Positions 15,044 through 23,387 are shown, counted from the stretch's first letter. The stretch is 28,912 bases of DNA from an uncultured Christensenella sp. (GCA_905193155.1 CAJJNQ010000032.1:1-28912), one strand, 5' to 3'. The notes: generated by a model from the sequence alone, not told the origin. Translations and numbers: made by a program.

Positions 15044-15592
15044 ATGGAAGAACTGGACGAAGTCATCCTGAGCAAAGAGCGTAAATTCGACGGCGTGGTC
15101 ATTGATGTAGAGCACTGGAAGGTGCGTCTGCCCGACGGCAGCGAGGGCTTGAGGGAGATCGTGCTGCACAAGGGCGCTGCGGCGGTGATTCCGGTGGACG
15201 AGCAGGGCCGCGTCGCGATGGTGCGCCAGTACCGCACGCCGCTGGAGCGCGAAACGCTGGAGATTCCCGCCGGCAAGCTGGATTTCCCGGGCGAAGACCC
15301 GCTGGAATGTGCCAAGCGCGAGCTGCGCGAGGAAACCGGCCTGAAGGCGGAGGAGTGGCGCAAACTCGTCGCGTTGCGCACGACGCCCGGCTTCTGTAAT
15401 GAGACGATCCATATGTATATGGCGCGTGGGCTTTCTCAGGGCGAGCGCGATCTGGACGACGATGAGTTCCTCAACGTGGAGTGGATGCCCATCGAGCGTG
15501 TCACCAACATGATTCTGGAAGGACGCATTGAGGACAGCAAGACCATTGCCGCCGTGCTGATGGCGAAGGAAATCCTGAATCAGCAGGCCTGA
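15044..15592 (+). CDS. nudF: Nudix hydrolase, ADP-ribose pyrophosphatase type
   Basis: A 182-residue NudF-like enzyme predicted to cleave ADP-ribose to AMP and ribose 5-phosphate, using Mg2+ or Mn2+. The Nudix box lies around EIPAGKLDFPGEDPLE and ends in RELREETGL. There is one extra residue between the first Gly and Glu compared with the strict G-x5-E consensus, a spacing I believe also occurs in other Gram-positive homologues. The start at 15044 follows GAAGGAGG; an in-frame ATG at 14777 lies far upstream, inside antisense murG, and is rejected. It is the first gene of a probable three-gene operon (Nudix, GH2-like protein, GNAT). Confidence 0.92.
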   Translation: MEELDEVILSKERKFDGVVIDVEHWKVRLPDGSEGLREIVLHKGAAAVIPVDEQGRVAMVRQYRTPLERETLEIPAGKLDFPGEDPLECAKRELREETGLKAEEWRKLVALRTTPGFCNETIHMYMARGLSQGERDLDDDEFLNVEWMPIERVTNMILEGRIEDSKTIAAVLMAKEILNQQA

Positions 15593-15635
15593 GTGCGGCA
15601 GAGCAGCCGCGTTCCGGGCGGAAAGGAGCGGCTGT

Positions 15636-17357
15636 ATGCGCACAGAAGAGGCGATGGAGGGGTGGAGGCTTTCCGGCAGAATTCCCGGCGCGGGACAGGA
15701 GGATGCGGCGCAGGAAGATATCCGTCTGCCGTTTGCGTTGGAGCACTTTGAAAATCTTGCGTCGCGGGAGGGAATGTTCCTGCGCGCATGGGAGCTTTCA
15801 CGCGGAATATCCCGGCCGCAGGATCCACCTCACAGCAGGGCGGAGCGCGTACTGCTCACGCTGGACGGCGTGTGCGGGCAGGGTGTCTTGTATCTGAATG
15901 AAAACCTGCGCGCGCCGTTGGAACCGCAAATGGAATTGGATGTGACGGAGATGCTGCGCGACGGCCCGTTTTGCCTGACCCTGCGGTTTGATCCGCACTT
16001 TCCGCATCTGTATTCCGGGGAACGCGGACGCGATTTGCCGGTGGAGGTTTCGGTAATGTCCGTGTGTGTGCGCAGCGTGTTTCTGCTGCGTATTGATGCG
16101 CTTTCAGCGGAAAACAGCTGCGTGTGCGTGAAAATTCACGCCTATGGCGCGGGAAAGGTGCGGCTTTGCCTGCGTCTGATGGAGGAAGAAAGGCTGATTT
16201 GGTCGGAAAACAGCGAGCTGCGCATCGCGGTCGGCGATCAGATCATCGAGCGGCCGTTTGACCCGGGAACGTGCAGAAGCGGTCGTCTGTGCGCCGTGAT
16301 CGACATGGGTGGCGAGGGATGCGACGAGAGGGAAATTCTCTGGGGAAAGTGCGCTGAAATGCCGAAAAGCTGGGCGCTACTGCGCGCTTTTCCACAGGAA
16401 GATATATTGGAAGAAATCCGCCGCGCAGGTTTTGACGGCGTGGTGGTTGCCCAGCCCGAATCGGCTGCGCTGCGCACTGCGTGCGCCCGGCAGCGGCTTC
16501 ATCTGCGGTTTTGTACACAGAACGCAGTTCTACCGCATCCGCTATTGCGCCCTGACACAGAATCTATGGATGGCGACGCAGCTTGGATGGCGCCACTGCG
16601 CAGCGAACGACCGGAGGATCAGCTCTTGCAGGCGGTCCGTTTGTGCAATACTGTTTCCCGTCTGCGCGCGGAGAATCGCACCTTCTCTCTTCTGGCGCTC
16701 ACACGGCAAAAGGATGCGCCGGACGGCTTGTTTGATGCAAAAGGCAAGCCTCATCTGGCGCTGCACGCGCTTTATAGCGTGCTCAGCCGCATCGCGGTGC
16801 TGTCCGTCGGTCAGGAAAAGCTCTGCTATCCCGGCGGAGCGTTTGAGGTAGATATCTATGCCTGCACAGCAGTTCCCGACGAGGGGGCGGCCGTGATCGA
16901 CGCACAGCTCTATCTTTGGGACGGCACGCTGGCGGCGCGGCACAGCTATCCGGTCAGCCTGAACCGGCCTTCGGTCTGTGCGGGCAGACTGAAAACGCAG
17001 CTCCCATGGGGCTGCTGCGAAGGGCTGGTGCTGCGGCTGCAATGCTGGCGCAGCGGGGTGCTTGCGGCGCAGAACCATTGCTTTTATGCCTTTGCGGACG
17101 AGAACGGAAAGCGCCGTTCCTTCCCTCTTGCCGATTTGACGGAGGGCGAGGAGGGCGGCGTGCGCGTGCTCTATAATGCCTCTGCCGGCGCAGCAGTCTG
17201 CGTGACGGTACGCGCGGACGGGAAGTATCTGCTCCGCGGCGGCGCGCTGCTGCCGCAGGAAAGGCTCGTGCTTGCACAGGATGCCGCCGTTGTGGTAGAA
17301 TATGGCAATCCTGTGGAAAGAGGCGGTGCTTCGATTGTTTCACAACGGATTTTATGA
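15636..17357 (+). CDS. GH2/beta-mannosidase-like protein without a recognisable catalytic barrel
   Basis: A 573-residue protein whose layout resembles glycoside hydrolase family 2 but is about 200 residues short. Residues 65-120 (LLTLDGVCGQGVLYLNENL, then LDVTEMLRDG) look like the GH2 sugar-binding beta-sandwich. Residues 135-235 could be the Ig-like second domain. Residues 250-390 retain barrel-like traces (EDILEEIRRAGFDGVVV, then GLFDAKGKPHLALHALYSVLSR) but no acid/base Asn-Glu or nucleophile Glu in the expected context. Residues 395-560 look like C-terminal beta domains. There is no signal peptide. It may be a catalytically dead, binding or relic protein. The start follows AAAGGAG. It lies 43 bases after the Nudix gene, and its 3' end overlaps the next gene. 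Confidence 0.72.
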   Translation: MRTEEAMEGWRLSGRIPGAGQEDAAQEDIRLPFALEHFENLASREGMFLRAWELSRGISRPQDPPHSRAERVLLTLDGVCGQGVLYLNENLRAPLEPQMELDVTEMLRDGPFCLTLRFDPHFPHLYSGERGRDLPVEVSVMSVCVRSVFLLRIDALSAENSCVCVKIHAYGAGKVRLCLRLMEEERLIWSENSELRIAVGDQIIERPFDPGTCRSGRLCAVIDMGGEGCDEREILWGKCAEMPKSWALLRAFPQEDILEEIRRAGFDGVVVAQPESAALRTACARQRLHLRFCTQNAVLPHPLLRPDTESMDGDAAWMAPLRSERPEDQLLQAVRLCNTVSRLRAENRTFSLLALTRQKDAPDGLFDAKGKPHLALHALYSVLSRIAVLSVGQEKLCYPGGAFEVDIYACTAVPDEGAAVIDAQLYLWDGTLAARHSYPVSLNRPSVCAGRLKTQLPWGCCEGLVLRLQCWRSGVLAAQNHCFYAFADENGKRRSFPLADLTEGEEGGVRVLYNASAGAAVCVTVRADGKYLLRGGALLPQERLVLAQDAAVVVEYGNPVERGGASIVSQRIL

Positions 17358-17904
17358 TGTGTTTTCACCCATCACGACCGAGCGGCTGTTGATCCGCAAG
17401 CTGGCCATCGGCGATGCGGAGGATATCTTCAAGGTCAGCTCCGATCCGGAGGTCAGCCGCTATGTGCTCTGGGATACCCATCGTTCGATTGCGGATTCAC
17501 GCAGTATGATCCGCGGGGCGCAGCACGCCTATCGCTGTGATGAACCGGCGAGCCTGGCCATTGTTCTGCGGGAAACGGGGCATGTGGTGGGTACGATCGG
17601 CTTTATCTGGATCGAGCGGGAGCACGGCTGCGCGGAGATTGGCTATTCCATCGGCCGCCCTTATTGGAATCGCGGCCTGATGACCGAGGCACTGCACGCC
17701 ATGCTGGATTTCGGCTTTGAAAAGCTCTATCTCAACCGCATCGAGGCGCAGTTTGACGTGCGCAATCCCGCTTCCGGCCGCGTGATGCAGAAAAACGGCT
17801 TGCAGCGCGAGGGTCTGATGCGCCAGCGGATGTACAACAAGGGCGAGTACATCGACGTGGAAATGTGGGCGATTCTCGCTTCAGACTATCAGAAAATGCG
17901 GTAA
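17302..17904 (+). CDS. GNAT family acetyltransferase, RimJ/RimL-like
   Basis: A protein of up to 200 residues with the usual RimJ/RimL opening (ITTERLLIRKL) and the acetyl-CoA loop GYSIGRPYWNRGLMTEAL. Later motifs (RIEAQFDVRNPASGRVMQKNGLQREG) match acetyltransferases acting on N-terminal or small-molecule amines; the substrate is unknown. The start is uncertain. ATG 17302 overlaps the previous gene by 56 bases and has no clear ribosome-binding site. TTG 17335 (AGAGG about ten bases upstream) or GTG 17359 (just past the previous stop) would leave the whole domain intact. It is probably the last gene of the Nudix operon. Decayed, A/T-rich sequence starts right after it. Confidence 0.86.
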   Translation: MAILWKEAVLRLFHNGFYDVFSPITTERLLIRKLAIGDAEDIFKVSSDPEVSRYVLWDTHRSIADSRSMIRGAQHAYRCDEPASLAIVLRETGHVVGTIGFIWIEREHGCAEIGYSIGRPYWNRGLMTEALHAMLDFGFEKLYLNRIEAQFDVRNPASGRVMQKNGLQREGLMRQRMYNKGEYIDVEMWAILASDYQKMR

Positions 17905-17912
17905 GCGGTAAA

Positions 17913-18403
17913 ATGAAGGAAACATGGATAGAAGCGTACCTCCACTATTCGAGAAATACTTCAACACCAGAAACAGCAAAGCGTACAGGGATACGGCTGA
18001 AGTTTGATCCGAATACAGATGACCGAATTCGGAGAGAGATAAAGAAGTTCTGCGTTTGGTTACGCAAAAGATATACCTTTCCTATGCTTGTAATGGTATA
18101 TGTGAAAAATCAGGAACAAATACGCGCCCACGATGGAGAGTGGGTGTATGGGACATTTTTGCCCCATACGATCATTCCTTGGAACCCTATGTTCGGATCG
18201 CAGTAGGCGACTATATTTCTCTTGTGGAAAAACGCGGAGAGATGAACGCTGCTTATGCTCTTTTAGAGTGTCTGGCGCATGAATTGACGCATTACTACCA
18301 GTGGCTTGCCGAGTAGGAAATGAATAACGTTCTTGAGGAAAAGCAAGCTCGATATTCTGCACGGCAAGTTGTTCGGCGGTATTGGAACGAGTTTTTCGAA
18401 TAG
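17913..18403 (+). pseudogene. Frameshifted putative HExxH metallopeptidase
   Basis: From ATG 17913 the frame reads about 97 residues (MKETWIEAYLHYSRNT onwards, to HDGEWVYG) and then runs into a stop. Homology resumes in the next frame from 18161 (PYDHSLEPYVRIAVGDY) and reaches the zinc-binding motif CLAHELTHYYQW before TAG 18314. The same frame then goes on (MNNVLEEKQARYSARQ, then VRRYWNEFF) to TAG 18401. The shift fits loss of one T in the T5 run at 18156-18160. With one frameshift and one internal stop, the gene is probably dead. HELTH suggests a small zinc protease or SprT-like protein; the exact family is not known to me. Confidence 0.75.
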
Positions 18404-18651
18404 CCAAGGACAATTCAAAGGAGAATATACACATATAGGATATTATCATGAAGGAGGGGGACTAGGGGGAATTGCGAACGAAAAGAAGTTGGTTACATTT
18501 GTAAAAAAGGCTTCGTATAATAAAAAAGCAAGTAGTGGTATAGGGTGATTACACTGCGAATGCGGAGACACCGGTTAGAATCCGGACACCTTGCGGAGCC
18601 GTAAGATATAAAAAGTATCTTACGGCTTGATTTTTATGAGGATATATTATG
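18404..18651 (+). other. A/T-rich stretch with no recognisable gene
   Basis: Only short open frames occur here. One of 71 codons (18333-18548) has no convincing ribosome-binding site and no recognisable motif. A terminator-like hairpin is listed separately at 18599-18635. The stretch appears to be eroded sequence between two decayed genes. Confidence 0.5.
18599..18635 (+). terminator. Intrinsic terminator inside the decayed region
   Basis: CCGTAAGATA (18599-18608) pairs with TATCTTACGG (18616-18625), followed by CTTGATTTTT. It is a good plus-strand terminator with no intact gene in front of it, so it probably belonged to a gene now lost. Confidence 0.82.
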
Positions 18652-18924
18652 GGTGAACGAGGGTGCGCCAGCTGAGGCACATCGAATGGATGCTCTGACG
18701 GTGAAATAGCCCCACTCAAGGTGGAAACAAGATATATCGGAGGGCGTGGATTTAAGTGAGGGAGATACACAGATACATTTTTGCAGGCAATAAATAAGGA
18801 GTATGATCCGATGCCACCCTGTTGTATTGACGGAAAACAGACGCCTGGGTTTAATTATTATAAAAGAAACCGAACAATCTCAGGATTTACTCTATTCCCG
18901 GAAAGGAGAATGCTGAATGATTAA
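18652..18924 (+). pseudogene. Remnant of a small coding sequence
   Basis: Pieces of protein-like sequence survive in two frames: NEGAPAEAHRMDALTVK (18656-18706), then in another frame APLKVETRYIGGRGFK, a stop at 18757, and RYTDTFLQAINKEYDP through GFNYYKRNRTISGFTLFPE to TAA 18922-18924. Composition and motif density suggest a former gene with one frameshift and one nonsense change. Its end overlaps the start of the next small ORF by eight bases, as in coupled gene pairs. The family is not recognised. Confidence 0.42.
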
Positions 18925-19148
18925 GCCTTGGACGGATATTATGAGCAAGCAGGAAATGATGGAGTATCTCAGAGTTTATTTGAAACAAAGAGTACATCAA
19001 TTTGGGAGCGGGTATAGACAGACAAAGTACGATGAAAAGTTTTTCCTTTGAGAAGAACAAGTTCTCGTATCGAGTGTATGACAGGATAGGTATTTCACGG
19101 ATATTCCAGGGGAGAATAGTTAAAAGGGTAAAAGTTTCTACCGACTAG
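18917..19148 (+). pseudogene. Frameshifted small gene, about 76 codons if restored
   Basis: ATG 18917, preceded by AAAGGAG, opens 44 codons (MIKPWTDIMSKQEMMEYLRV onwards) ending at TGA 19049. Removing one T from the T5 run at 19040-19044 lets the frame continue as FEKNKFSYRVYDRIGISRIF to TAG 19146-19148, giving a coherent basic protein of about 76 residues. It is more likely a broken gene than two ORFs. The start overlaps the preceding remnant, a layout common in coupled pairs such as toxin-immunity genes, but I recognise no such family. Confidence 0.5.
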
Positions 19149-19182
19149 AGCACAGCATCGTGTTTGCTAAAAGCCCGAAATG

Positions 19183-19219
19183 AAAAGCATCTGCCACCGA
19201 GTGATGGCAGATGCTTTTT
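19183..19219. terminator. Bidirectional terminator
   Basis: A 14-bp perfect stem (AAAAGCATCTGCCA, 19183-19196, with 19205-19218) and an 8-base loop, with T-rich ends in both directions. It sits five bases from the end of the minus-strand DUF3006-like gene. Confidence 0.92.
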
Positions 19220-19222
19220 AAC

Positions 19223-19450
19223 TTACTGTTCGCTTTGATGGGGACGTCTAAGACGCTGACGCAGCTTGCGAAGCCGCTCGCGCCGTTCCAGCGTGGCCTG
19301 TACATCCGGCACATAAGTTCCGTTTTCGAGGAGAACCAGCACGTCTCCTTCCTGAACCGCAGCGTCCAACAGGTTTGCCGGAACCGTGTATATGCCGTGA
19401 TCACCCTCGATGTAGGCTGTTTCCTCTTCGATGCGGTCCAGAATGTCCAT
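19223..19450 (-). CDS. DUF3006-like small protein
   Basis: A 75-residue protein. Residues 1-45 (IDR-like opening LDRIEEETAYIEGD, then TVPANLLDAAVQEGDVLVL) match the pattern of DUF3006, a small beta-barrel family often found beside hydrolases in Bacillota. The C-terminal 25 residues are strongly basic (ERRERLRKLRQRLRR). The function is unknown. The start follows AAAGGAGG. It lies 33 bases after the nucleoside hydrolase and is followed by a strong terminator, so the two form an operon. Confidence 0.82.
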   Translation of the reverse strand: MDILDRIEEETAYIEGDHGIYTVPANLLDAAVQEGDVLVLLENGTYVPDVQATLERRERLRKLRQRLRRPHQSEQ

Positions 19451-19483
19451 GCCGTTCCTCCTTTAGCGCGATTACACAGGCGC

Positions 19484-20365
19484 TTACTTGAAGACGCTGA
19501 AATAATGATCCAGGAAGTACTCACGGTTAACAGTGGAAGCAATTTCGTGCGGGCCGTTTTCGTTGGGGGTGAAGTGCGTTACGCCTCTGAGTTTTTCGGA
19601 CTGCAGCTCGATTTCCACCTTGCCGCGCGTGAAGCCGCAGATGTTGTCGTCGAAGATGGTCGTGGCGGCCAAAGGATCATGGAAGGTCATCAAATCGGCA
19701 TCTTTGAACCAGACCGATGCAAAATCCTTTACAGGCTGAAGCAGCGGGTGCGTAAAGCGCGCTTCGACTTCGGAGGCCTTCATCTGTACCTGCATCGTTA
19801 CATCCAGACCGATGGAACGATGGATGGGTGCTTTGGCGTTGTAAACGATAGCAGTAGCATAAGGATCGTTGAGAGAATTCCATTCGTTGTAAGAAACGGC
19901 AAGCTTGTGTTCAAAGGAACCGTTCATCAGCACGATGCGCTTGAGCAGGGATGGAATTTCCGGATCCATCGTAAAGAGCAGTCCCAAATTGGTCATAGGT
20001 CCGATGGCCAGCAGCGTAACCTCACCGGGATTCCTGCGGATGGTATCGCGCATGAATTCGAGGTAGGCACCCATGCGGAATTGCGTTTCGTGCGGCCAGT
20101 TGGCAAGCCGATCCGCCTGCGGCGCGGTGGCCTGTTTGACGTCGGTCAGCATTGGGATGGGCGCGCCGGGGAAGACGGGAATGTCCTCGCGGCCCGCGAC
20201 CTTGAGCAGCGCGCTGACCATCATTGCGCGCTTTTCCGGCTGGCCGGAAACCGTCGTGACACCAAGAAGGTCGCACTTTTCCTGCATCAGCAGGTAGGCG
20301 AGAGCGACGCTGTCGTCAATATCGGAACCAATATCGGTGTCGAGAATCACTTTTTCTTTTGTCAT
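19484..20365 (-). CDS. Inosine/uridine-preferring nucleoside hydrolase
   Basis: A 293-residue member of the nucleoside hydrolase family, which cleaves the N-glycosidic bond of ribonucleosides to free base and ribose for salvage. The Ca2+/ribose-binding N-terminal motif is DTDIGSDIDD (about residues 8-17); LAIGPMTNLG and VLMNGSFEH follow, and FHDPLAA supplies the late Asp. The base preference cannot be read from the sequence. The start at 20365 follows AAGGGGG by nine bases; the in-frame upstream ATG at 20434 lies before the promoter -10 and is rejected. It is first in an operon with the DUF3006-like gene. Confidence 0.93.
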   Translation of the reverse strand: MTKEKVILDTDIGSDIDDSVALAYLLMQEKCDLLGVTTVSGQPEKRAMMVSALLKVAGREDIPVFPGAPIPMLTDVKQATAPQADRLANWPHETQFRMGAYLEFMRDTIRRNPGEVTLLAIGPMTNLGLLFTMDPEIPSLLKRIVLMNGSFEHKLAVSYNEWNSLNDPYATAIVYNAKAPIHRSIGLDVTMQVQMKASEVEARFTHPLLQPVKDFASVWFKDADLMTFHDPLAATTIFDDNICGFTRGKVEIELQSEKLRGVTHFTPNENGPHEIASTVNREYFLDHYFSVFK

Positions 20366-20402
20366 GTGATAATACCCCCTTGTTGGTTGGTTCTGCAACC
20401 TT

Positions 20403-20431
20403 AGTGTACCGCATCCGAACGGAAGATGCAA
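20403..20431 (-). promoter_or_regulatory. Promoter of the nucleoside hydrolase operon
   Basis: On the minus strand, TTGCAT (20431-20426), a 17-base spacer and TACACT (20408-20403). It is divergent from the cdaA promoter, which begins 52 bases away. Confidence 0.78.
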
Positions 20432-20482
20432 CACGATTTATTTATGTCGCGTTTATCTATCTGATAAAGGGGCACAAAGGCT

Positions 20483-20511
20483 TTGCTTCTTTGCCTATAT
20501 TGGTTTATAAT
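20483..20511 (+). promoter_or_regulatory. Promoter of the cdaA operon
   Basis: TTGCTT (20483-20488), a 17-base spacer and a consensus TATAAT (20506-20511). The predicted leader is about 36 bases. Confidence 0.82.
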
Positions 20512-20554
20512 AGAATCAGCAGGATTCGAAAGCTGAGGACGGGGTGGTGGATCC

Positions 20555-21412
20555 ATGAGCAGACTGTGGACAGAGATGCAGGTTTTATGGGCAAATACAG
20601 TGGAAAGACTGACCGTGAACGACCTGATCGACATATTGATCGTCACGTTCATGATCTATAACCTGCTGCTGTTGACAAGAGAGACGAAGGCCAATCAGGT
20701 CATCAAGGGCGTGGGCATTCTGTTCCTCGCCTATTGGATATCCGACCTGCTCGAGCTCCAGGCGTTCAACTGGATCATGAAATACATCATGGATGCGGGG
20801 GCTGTGGTGCTGGTGGTGCTCTTCCAGCCGGAACTGCGCCGCGCACTGGAAAAGATCGGCCGTAAAACCGGCTTGATCGATAAAACGCATCAGGCGGATC
20901 CCGACGAGGTGGAGCGCATGGTGGGCGAGATCGTCCGCGCTATGGAAAACCTTTCCCGCCGCAAGGTCGGTGCGCTGATCGTTATCGAGCACAAAACCCC
21001 GCTGGGCGATATCATCGAAACCGGCAATCCTATCGACTCCATCGTTTCGGCTCCGTTACTGGAACAGATTTTTGAGCCCAATACGCCGCTGCACGACGGT
21101 GCCCTGATCATCCGCGGCACAAGGATTGTCGCGGCGGGCTGCTTCCTGCCGCTGACGGAGGAAAATTCCATCTCCAAACAGCTGGGCACCCGCCATCGCG
21201 CAGGCATCGGCGTGACTGAAAACACCGACGCCACCACGTTGATTGTATCGGAAGAGACGGGCACCATGTCCATGGCGCGTGGGGGAAAACTCACCCGTCA
21301 TCTCGATGCGGACGCGATACGCACGGTGCTGCACGGCATCTACGATCCCGATAAAGCTCCCGTCACCGGCGTGATCTCTCCCATGCTGAACAAGTGGAGG
21401 AGCAGAAAATGA
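20555..21412 (+). CDS. cdaA: Diadenylate cyclase CdaA (DacA)
   Basis: A 285-residue membrane enzyme that makes cyclic di-AMP from two ATP, controlling potassium and osmolyte balance and wall homeostasis. Three N-terminal membrane helices (about residues 21-41, 48-68 and 76-92) precede a DisA_N cyclase domain. The catalytic motifs are D181-G182-A183 in LHDGAL and R213-H214-R215 in GTRHRAG. The ribosome-binding site is weak (GGGGTGG). cdaR overlaps its stop by four bases (ATGA), so the enzyme and its regulator are translationally coupled. The usual third gene, glmM, is not here. Confidence 0.96.
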   Translation: MSRLWTEMQVLWANTVERLTVNDLIDILIVTFMIYNLLLLTRETKANQVIKGVGILFLAYWISDLLELQAFNWIMKYIMDAGAVVLVVLFQPELRRALEKIGRKTGLIDKTHQADPDEVERMVGEIVRAMENLSRRKVGALIVIEHKTPLGDIIETGNPIDSIVSAPLLEQIFEPNTPLHDGALIIRGTRIVAAGCFLPLTEENSISKQLGTRHRAGIGVTENTDATTLIVSEETGTMSMARGGKLTRHLDADAIRTVLHGIYDPDKAPVTGVISPMLNKWRSRK

Positions 21413-22752
21413 GCGGTATTCAGCAAAACAACCGGAAGGACGAAAAAAAGAATATCAAAAAGGTTCTGAGCGGCAAGAACGCAAAGCTTCGCGGCAAGAT
21501 TGAAAAAATCCCGGTGCTGCGCCTGTTGACGCATAATACGGGCCTTAAAGTGCTCTCACTCGCCTTTGCCATCGTGCTTTGGGCTGTGGTCATGACCCAG
21601 ACCAATCCGACACGAACCAAGGTGGTCTACGATGTTCCGGTAGAATTGACGGGCCTGAGCACGCTCAACGAGCGCGAACTCTCGCTTGCGACGGAAGAAG
21701 ATGCGCTGCCCGCCACCGTGGACGTCTATCTCGATGTGCCGATGGACGATCTTTCCAAGGTCAACAAGGACAATGTCACGGCGACCATTGATTTTTCCCG
21801 CATCACGTCGATCGGCGCGCATGAGCTGCGCGTGAACTTGAGTACGACCTATGGCACGGCGCGGTCGAGTACCGTTGGCAGCGTGGACGTCGAGGTGGAA
21901 AGCCTGACGCATTCCATCGTGCCGGTTCAGGTTTCGACCACGGGCACGCTTTCCGGTGATTACCGGCTGGGCAAGGTCGTGGCGACTCCGGCGCAGTTCC
22001 AGATTACCGGCCCGGAAACCGAGGTCAACCGCGTGGTGGCTGCTGTGGCGCAGGTGGATCTGACCGACCTGAACTCCGATTTCAACCGTTCGGTCGTCTA
22101 TACATTGGTGGATGAAAACTCTGAACCGGTCGAATCGGCCAATATTTCTTCGACCGTGGGCAATTCCGTTTCGGTCTCGATCCCGGTCTATCCCATCCGT
22201 GAGCTACCCATCACGTTTGAGTCCTCGACCACGGGGCTGCTCAAGGACGGCTTCTATCTGGAAAATATCGAAATCGCGCCCACAACGGTGCGTGTGGCCG
22301 CGCCGCAGTCTGTTCTGGACGAGCTGACAGGCATTCCGGTTTCCACCATTGATCTGGAAGGTGCGGATGAAACCTTTACCGTCACGCTGCCGCTGAAAAA
22401 GAACCCCGATATCGTCTGGATGGACGTCAGCGACGTGGATGTGGTGGTGCGCGTTAAGGAAGAGGAAGCGACCAAGACCTTCAAGGGTCTGCCCGTCACC
22501 TATCGCAACCTGGGCGCGGGGCTTACGGCCGAGCTATATAACGCGACGGTGGATATCGAAGTAACCATGGCAAAATCTGCGCTGGAAAAACTGACCAACG
22601 ATGATATTTCAGTCTATGTCGATCTGACGGGCTATGAGGCAATGGGCGATTCCGTTGCACCGCTCTCTGTCAGCATCAACACGGACGCCTCGTCCAACGC
22701 CTATACGCTCAGCACGGAAAAAGTGGTTCTCAAAATCACCAAAACCGCCTGA
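21409..22752 (+). CDS. cdaR: CdaR, YbbR-domain regulator of CdaA
   Basis: A 447-residue membrane-anchored protein that binds CdaA and tunes its activity. A basic cytoplasmic tail (1-45) and one membrane helix (about 46-63) are followed by four YbbR repeats outside the cell, beginning near VPVELTGLS, VPVQVSTTG, LPITFESST and LPVTYRNLG. The start at 21409 overlaps the cdaA stop and follows GGAGGAG; an in-frame GTG at 21394 is less likely. Confidence 0.93.
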   Translation: MSGIQQNNRKDEKKNIKKVLSGKNAKLRGKIEKIPVLRLLTHNTGLKVLSLAFAIVLWAVVMTQTNPTRTKVVYDVPVELTGLSTLNERELSLATEEDALPATVDVYLDVPMDDLSKVNKDNVTATIDFSRITSIGAHELRVNLSTTYGTARSSTVGSVDVEVESLTHSIVPVQVSTTGTLSGDYRLGKVVATPAQFQITGPETEVNRVVAAVAQVDLTDLNSDFNRSVVYTLVDENSEPVESANISSTVGNSVSVSIPVYPIRELPITFESSTTGLLKDGFYLENIEIAPTTVRVAAPQSVLDELTGIPVSTIDLEGADETFTVTLPLKKNPDIVWMDVSDVDVVVRVKEEEATKTFKGLPVTYRNLGAGLTAELYNATVDIEVTMAKSALEKLTNDDISVYVDLTGYEAMGDSVAPLSVSINTDASSNAYTLSTEKVVLKITKTA

Positions 22753-22770
22753 TGACAAGGAGGACCTGAT

Positions 22771-23367
22771 TTGCTGGAACGCATACTCAATTCAAATGGG
22801 CAGATCGTACCGGAAACCGGGTTTGTGGGCTTTGTGCTGCACAATTGGGTGACGCTTGCGATCGTCACCATGCTGTTGGGCTTTGTCATTGACCAGGTGC
22901 TCTACTTTGTGCGCTATCGTCCGCAGGACGATTGGAAGCATGCCTATTATTCCTTCCGCAGATTTCTGACGGATAAGTTCGGCGCAAAGCCTGCGGAGGA
23001 ACCCGTGCCCAGAGAGGAGCATAACCCGCTGGAGGATACCGGCGTGACCGAGCGCAGAGACGCATCCGATGCGGTATATGTCTCCGCAAGGGAGCCGGTG
23101 ATTCGACGCGCACAGGCCACGCAGCGCCGCACTCCGGAGCAGCAAGAGCCGCAGGAGCCGGTTTATACCAGGCCGCAGCTTCGTCGGGAGCCGGAGAACG
23201 AGCCGCAGGTGACTCGCCGCGCGCATTCTGAGCAGACGCCCGCGCCGCGAAAGATGAATCTTGACGGGGATGAAACTGATGAAGATGCGCCTATCGTGGT
23301 GCGTCAGCCGGAGGGCGAGTCTTCCCGCGCAGGGAGCGAGGAACCAACCACCATCCGGCCGCAATAA
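22771..23367 (+). CDS. Membrane-anchored protein with a disordered tail, unknown function
   Basis: A 198-residue protein with one hydrophobic segment (about 26-47, WVTLAIVTMLLGFVIDQVLYF). A basic stretch follows, then about 125 residues rich in Pro, Glu, Arg and Gln with repeated short runs such as TRRAHSEQ and RREPENEPQ, probably disordered. The start is TTG 22771, eight bases after AAGGAGG. It lies 18 bases behind cdaR and 20 bases ahead of a P-loop ATPase, so it belongs to the cda operon. Positive residues after the helix suggest a cytoplasmic C-terminal tail. I do not recognise a family; an adaptor or wall-linked role is only a guess. Confidence 0.82.
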   Translation: MLERILNSNGQIVPETGFVGFVLHNWVTLAIVTMLLGFVIDQVLYFVRYRPQDDWKHAYYSFRRFLTDKFGAKPAEEPVPREEHNPLEDTGVTERRDASDAVYVSAREPVIRRAQATQRRTPEQQEPQEPVYTRPQLRREPENEPQVTRRAHSEQTPAPRKMNLDGDETDEDAPIVVRQPEGESSRAGSEEPTTIRPQ

Positions 23368-23387
23368 CAGAATGGAGAAAAATACTT

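Noticed and set aside
18156..18160. Programmed frameshift in the metallopeptidase gene
   Set aside because: A further in-frame stop at 18314 and decayed surroundings make simple mutation more likely.
18571..18585. CCGG-TTAGAAT-CCGG resembling a tRNA T-arm
   Set aside because: No matching acceptor, D or anticodon arms and no CCA nearby; I could not build a tRNA or tmRNA fragment.
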